From Pseudomonas psychrophila HA-4 (GTDB taxonomy: Bacteria > Pseudomonadota > Gammaproteobacteria > Pseudomonadales > Pseudomonadaceae), in contig NZ_ALJC01000120.1 of NCBI RefSeq assembly GCF_000282975.1, forward strand, positions 1 through 64,000: a stretch of 64,000 nucleotides of DNA, given 5' to 3'. This document shows, piece by piece, positions 62,262 to 64,000 of the stretch. Under the pieces are notes generated by a model, which was not told the origin of the DNA, did no database searches, and saw only the letters and a program-made list of their open reading frames with translations. The translations under genes and the position numbers were made by a program. Each line of letters begins with the position of its first letter. Position 1 is the stretch's first letter.

Positions 62262-64000
62262 GTTTGGGCTCCACCAATAAGTTCAACCACAGCATCCAGC
62301 AAAGCGTCGTCATGGAAGCTGGCTTTGGCTAGATAATAGTCGGCCCCAGCATCTAGGCCACGTCGACGATCTTCTTCACGATCTTTGTAAGAAACCACCA
62401 TCACTGGCATAGATTGCAAACGGTTATCTCGGCGCAACAACGTGACCAGTTCAATACCATCCATGCGCGGCATGTCTATGTCGGTAATCAATAGGTCGAA
62501 GTGCTCGGCCCGCAGGGCATTCCAGCCATCCATACCGTCAACCGCCACGGCCACTTCATAGCCGCGATTGATCAGCAGTTTGCGCTGCAACTCGCGCACG
62601 GTTAGCGAGTCATCAACCACCAAAATGCGTTTGCGGGTCAGTTCGGCGGTGTGGCGGTTGCGCCGGTCGATACGTTCCAGACGCCCGGTGTTGAGCAGTT
62701 TGTCGACTGAGCGCAGCATGTCTTCGACGTCCACGATCAGCACCGGCGAACCATCGTCCAGCAAGGCCCCGGCTGAGATGTCTTGCACCTTGCCCAGACG
62801 CGGATCGAGGGGTAACACCACTAACGTCCGCTCGCCGATGAAGCGCTCAACGGCCACGCCATACACGGCGTCGCGCTCACGAATCACCACCACCTTGAGG
62901 GTTTCGTCATCGCTCTGGCTGGGGGGGCGTTGCAGCAACTGGCTGGCCGCTACCAGCCCCACATGGCGGCCTTCGTGCCAGAAATGCTGACGACCTTCGA
63001 CCTGCACGATGTCATCCGGCAACAAGTCGCGCATGCGTTCAATGTGCGCCAGCGGGAAGGCGTACGCCTCATCGGCTACTTCAACCACCAGGCTGCGAAC
63101 CACGGACAAGGTCAGCGGCACTTCAAGCTGGAAGCGGCTGCCCTGCCCCGAGGTCTGTTCCAGCACAATCGCGCCGCGCAGCAGGCGCACCATGTGCTGC
63201 ACTGCATCCAGCCCGACGCCGCGCCCGGAGACTTCGGTCACGGTGTCGCGCAGGCTGAAACCCGGCAGAAAGAGAAAGGTCAGCAGTTCTTCTTCGCTCA
63301 ATTGCGCCACGGTCTCGGCGGTCGATAACTGACGTTCGACAATGGTGCGACGCAAACGCGTGAGATCAACACCGGCGCCATCATCGCTGAGTTCCAGCGC
63401 CAGCAAACCCGCCTGGTGCGACACGCGCAGGCGAATGGTGCCTTCTGCCGACTTGCCCGCCAGCAGGCGCTGTTCTGGCGACTCAATTCCGTGGTCAACC
63501 GCATTACGCAACAAGTGAGTCAGTGGCGCTTCAAGTTTTTCCAGTACATCGCGGTCAACCTGGGTTTTCTCGCCTTCAATTTCCAGGCGAATCTGCTTGC
63601 CAAGGGCACGCCCCAAATCGCGAACCATACGTTCCTGGCCAACCAGTACGTCAGCAAACGGGCGCATCCGACAGGCCAGCGCGGTGTCATAAAGCAATTG
63701 CGCGCGCTGACCGGTCTGCCAGCCAAATTCGTCCAGTTCTGCGGTCTGTTCGCTCAGCAGGTGCTGCGACTCGGCCAATGATCGCCGAGCCTCAGTCAAC
63801 GCTTCCTCGACGTCATGGCTAAAGCCCGCCGCTTTAAGCTGTTCGCTCAGGGTGTCCAAGGCTCGCAAGCTGGTGCTTTGAATGCGCTTGAGCCGATGCA
63901 GGGCCATCAAATAGGGCTTAAGCCGCTGGGTCTCAACCAACGATTTGCTCGACAGGTCGAGCAGACTGTTGAGCCGCTCGGCGGTCACGCGCAATACCCG
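62258..64000 (-). CDS. wspE: Chemotaxis histidine kinase/response regulator hybrid WspE (partial)
   Basis: The C-terminal 580 residues or so of a CheA-type kinase fused to a receiver. The 5' end, with the Hpt domain carrying the phosphorylated His, is outside the window; the frame stays open to 64000. Visible in order are the dimerisation helices, the ATPase domain (HLLRNAVDHGIE N-box, LSDDGAGVDL, GRGVGLDAV), the CheW-like domain and the receiver with Asp in DLLITDIDMPRMDG. WspE phosphorylates WspR and WspF. Confidence 0.95.
   Translation of the reverse strand, partial: RVLRVTAERLNSLLDLSSKSLVETQRLKPYLMALHRLKRIQSTSLRALDTLSEQLKAAGFSHDVEEALTEARRSLAESQHLLSEQTAELDEFGWQTGQRAQLLYDTALACRMRPFADVLVGQERMVRDLGRALGKQIRLEIEGEKTQVDRDVLEKLEAPLTHLLRNAVDHGIESPEQRLLAGKSAEGTIRLRVSHQAGLLALELSDDGAGVDLTRLRRTIVERQLSTAETVAQLSEEELLTFLFLPGFSLRDTVTEVSGRGVGLDAVQHMVRLLRGAIVLEQTSGQGSRFQLEVPLTLSVVRSLVVEVADEAYAFPLAHIERMRDLLPDDIVQVEGRQHFWHEGRHVGLVAASQLLQRPPSQSDDETLKVVVIRERDAVYGVAVERFIGERTLVVLPLDPRLGKVQDISAGALLDDGSPVLIVDVEDMLRSVDKLLNTGRLERIDRRNRHTAELTRKRILVVDDSLTVRELQRKLLINRGYEVAVAVDGMDGWNALRAEHFDLLITDIDMPRMDGIELVTLLRRDNRLQSMPVMVVSYKDREEDRRRGLDAGADYYLAKASFHDDALLDAVVELIGGAQT

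Overview
The window is a stretch of core chromosome from a Pseudomonas species, most likely of the P. fluorescens lineage in the broad sense. The evidence is gene order (the accA-dnaE-rnhB-lpxBA-fabZ-lpxD-skp-bamA-rseP-dxr-cdsA-uppS-frr-pyrH-tsf-rpsB run, then map-glnD-dapC, mexJK/mexL, ppc, lptF, lysS-prfB and the wsp cluster), close protein resemblance to P. aeruginosa families, and many Pseudomonas-type REP/REPIN palindromes between genes. I saw no rRNA, tRNA, insertion sequence, prophage or CRISPR array.

Region 1 (1-19400, minus strand) is a nearly continuous set of essential genes: fatty acid and lipid A synthesis (accA, fabZ, lpxA, lpxB, lpxD), outer membrane assembly (skp, bamA), the sigma-E pathway protease rseP, isoprenoid and phospholipid precursors (dxr, uppS, cdsA), DNA polymerase III alpha (dnaE), RNase HII (rnhB) and translation factors (frr, pyrH, tsf, rpsB). 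Several neighbours overlap by ATGA or TAATG, which suggests translational coupling.

Region 2 (19975-36600) starts at the divergent map gene and holds nitrogen signalling (glnD), three lysine/peptidoglycan genes (dapC, dapD, dapE), a CPA1 antiporter, an ArsC-like protein, the csdA-csdE-tcdA sulfur/t6A group, an NdvB-like GH17-GT2 glucan enzyme, rlmA, a small hypothetical gene and a cold-shock gene. Region 3 (36800-47560) has plsB, a YbaY/YscW-like lipoprotein, the mexJK efflux operon with its divergent TetR regulator mexL, rsmJ, a hypothetical protein with an internal duplication, a DUF72 protein and a small conserved gene.

Region 4 (47700-57000) has tsaB, adk, ppc, a DUF4398 lipoprotein with LptF (OmpA-like) behind an AlgU-type promoter, and a four-gene minus-strand operon made of two lipoproteins, a small membrane protein and a DUF1704/QEGLA protein whose HExxxH motif marks it as a probable zinc peptidase related to eukaryotic MATCAP enzymes. 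This operon is the least understood functional unit in the window. Region 5 (57300-64000, minus strand) has lysS, prfB with its programmed +1 frameshift, and wspR, wspF and the 3' part of wspE, the surface-sensing system that controls cyclic-di-GMP.

The intergenic DNA carries several repeat families. The clearest is a REPIN of about 140 bp present twice in opposite orientation (29874-30013 and 57104-57241) with conserved interior sequence.
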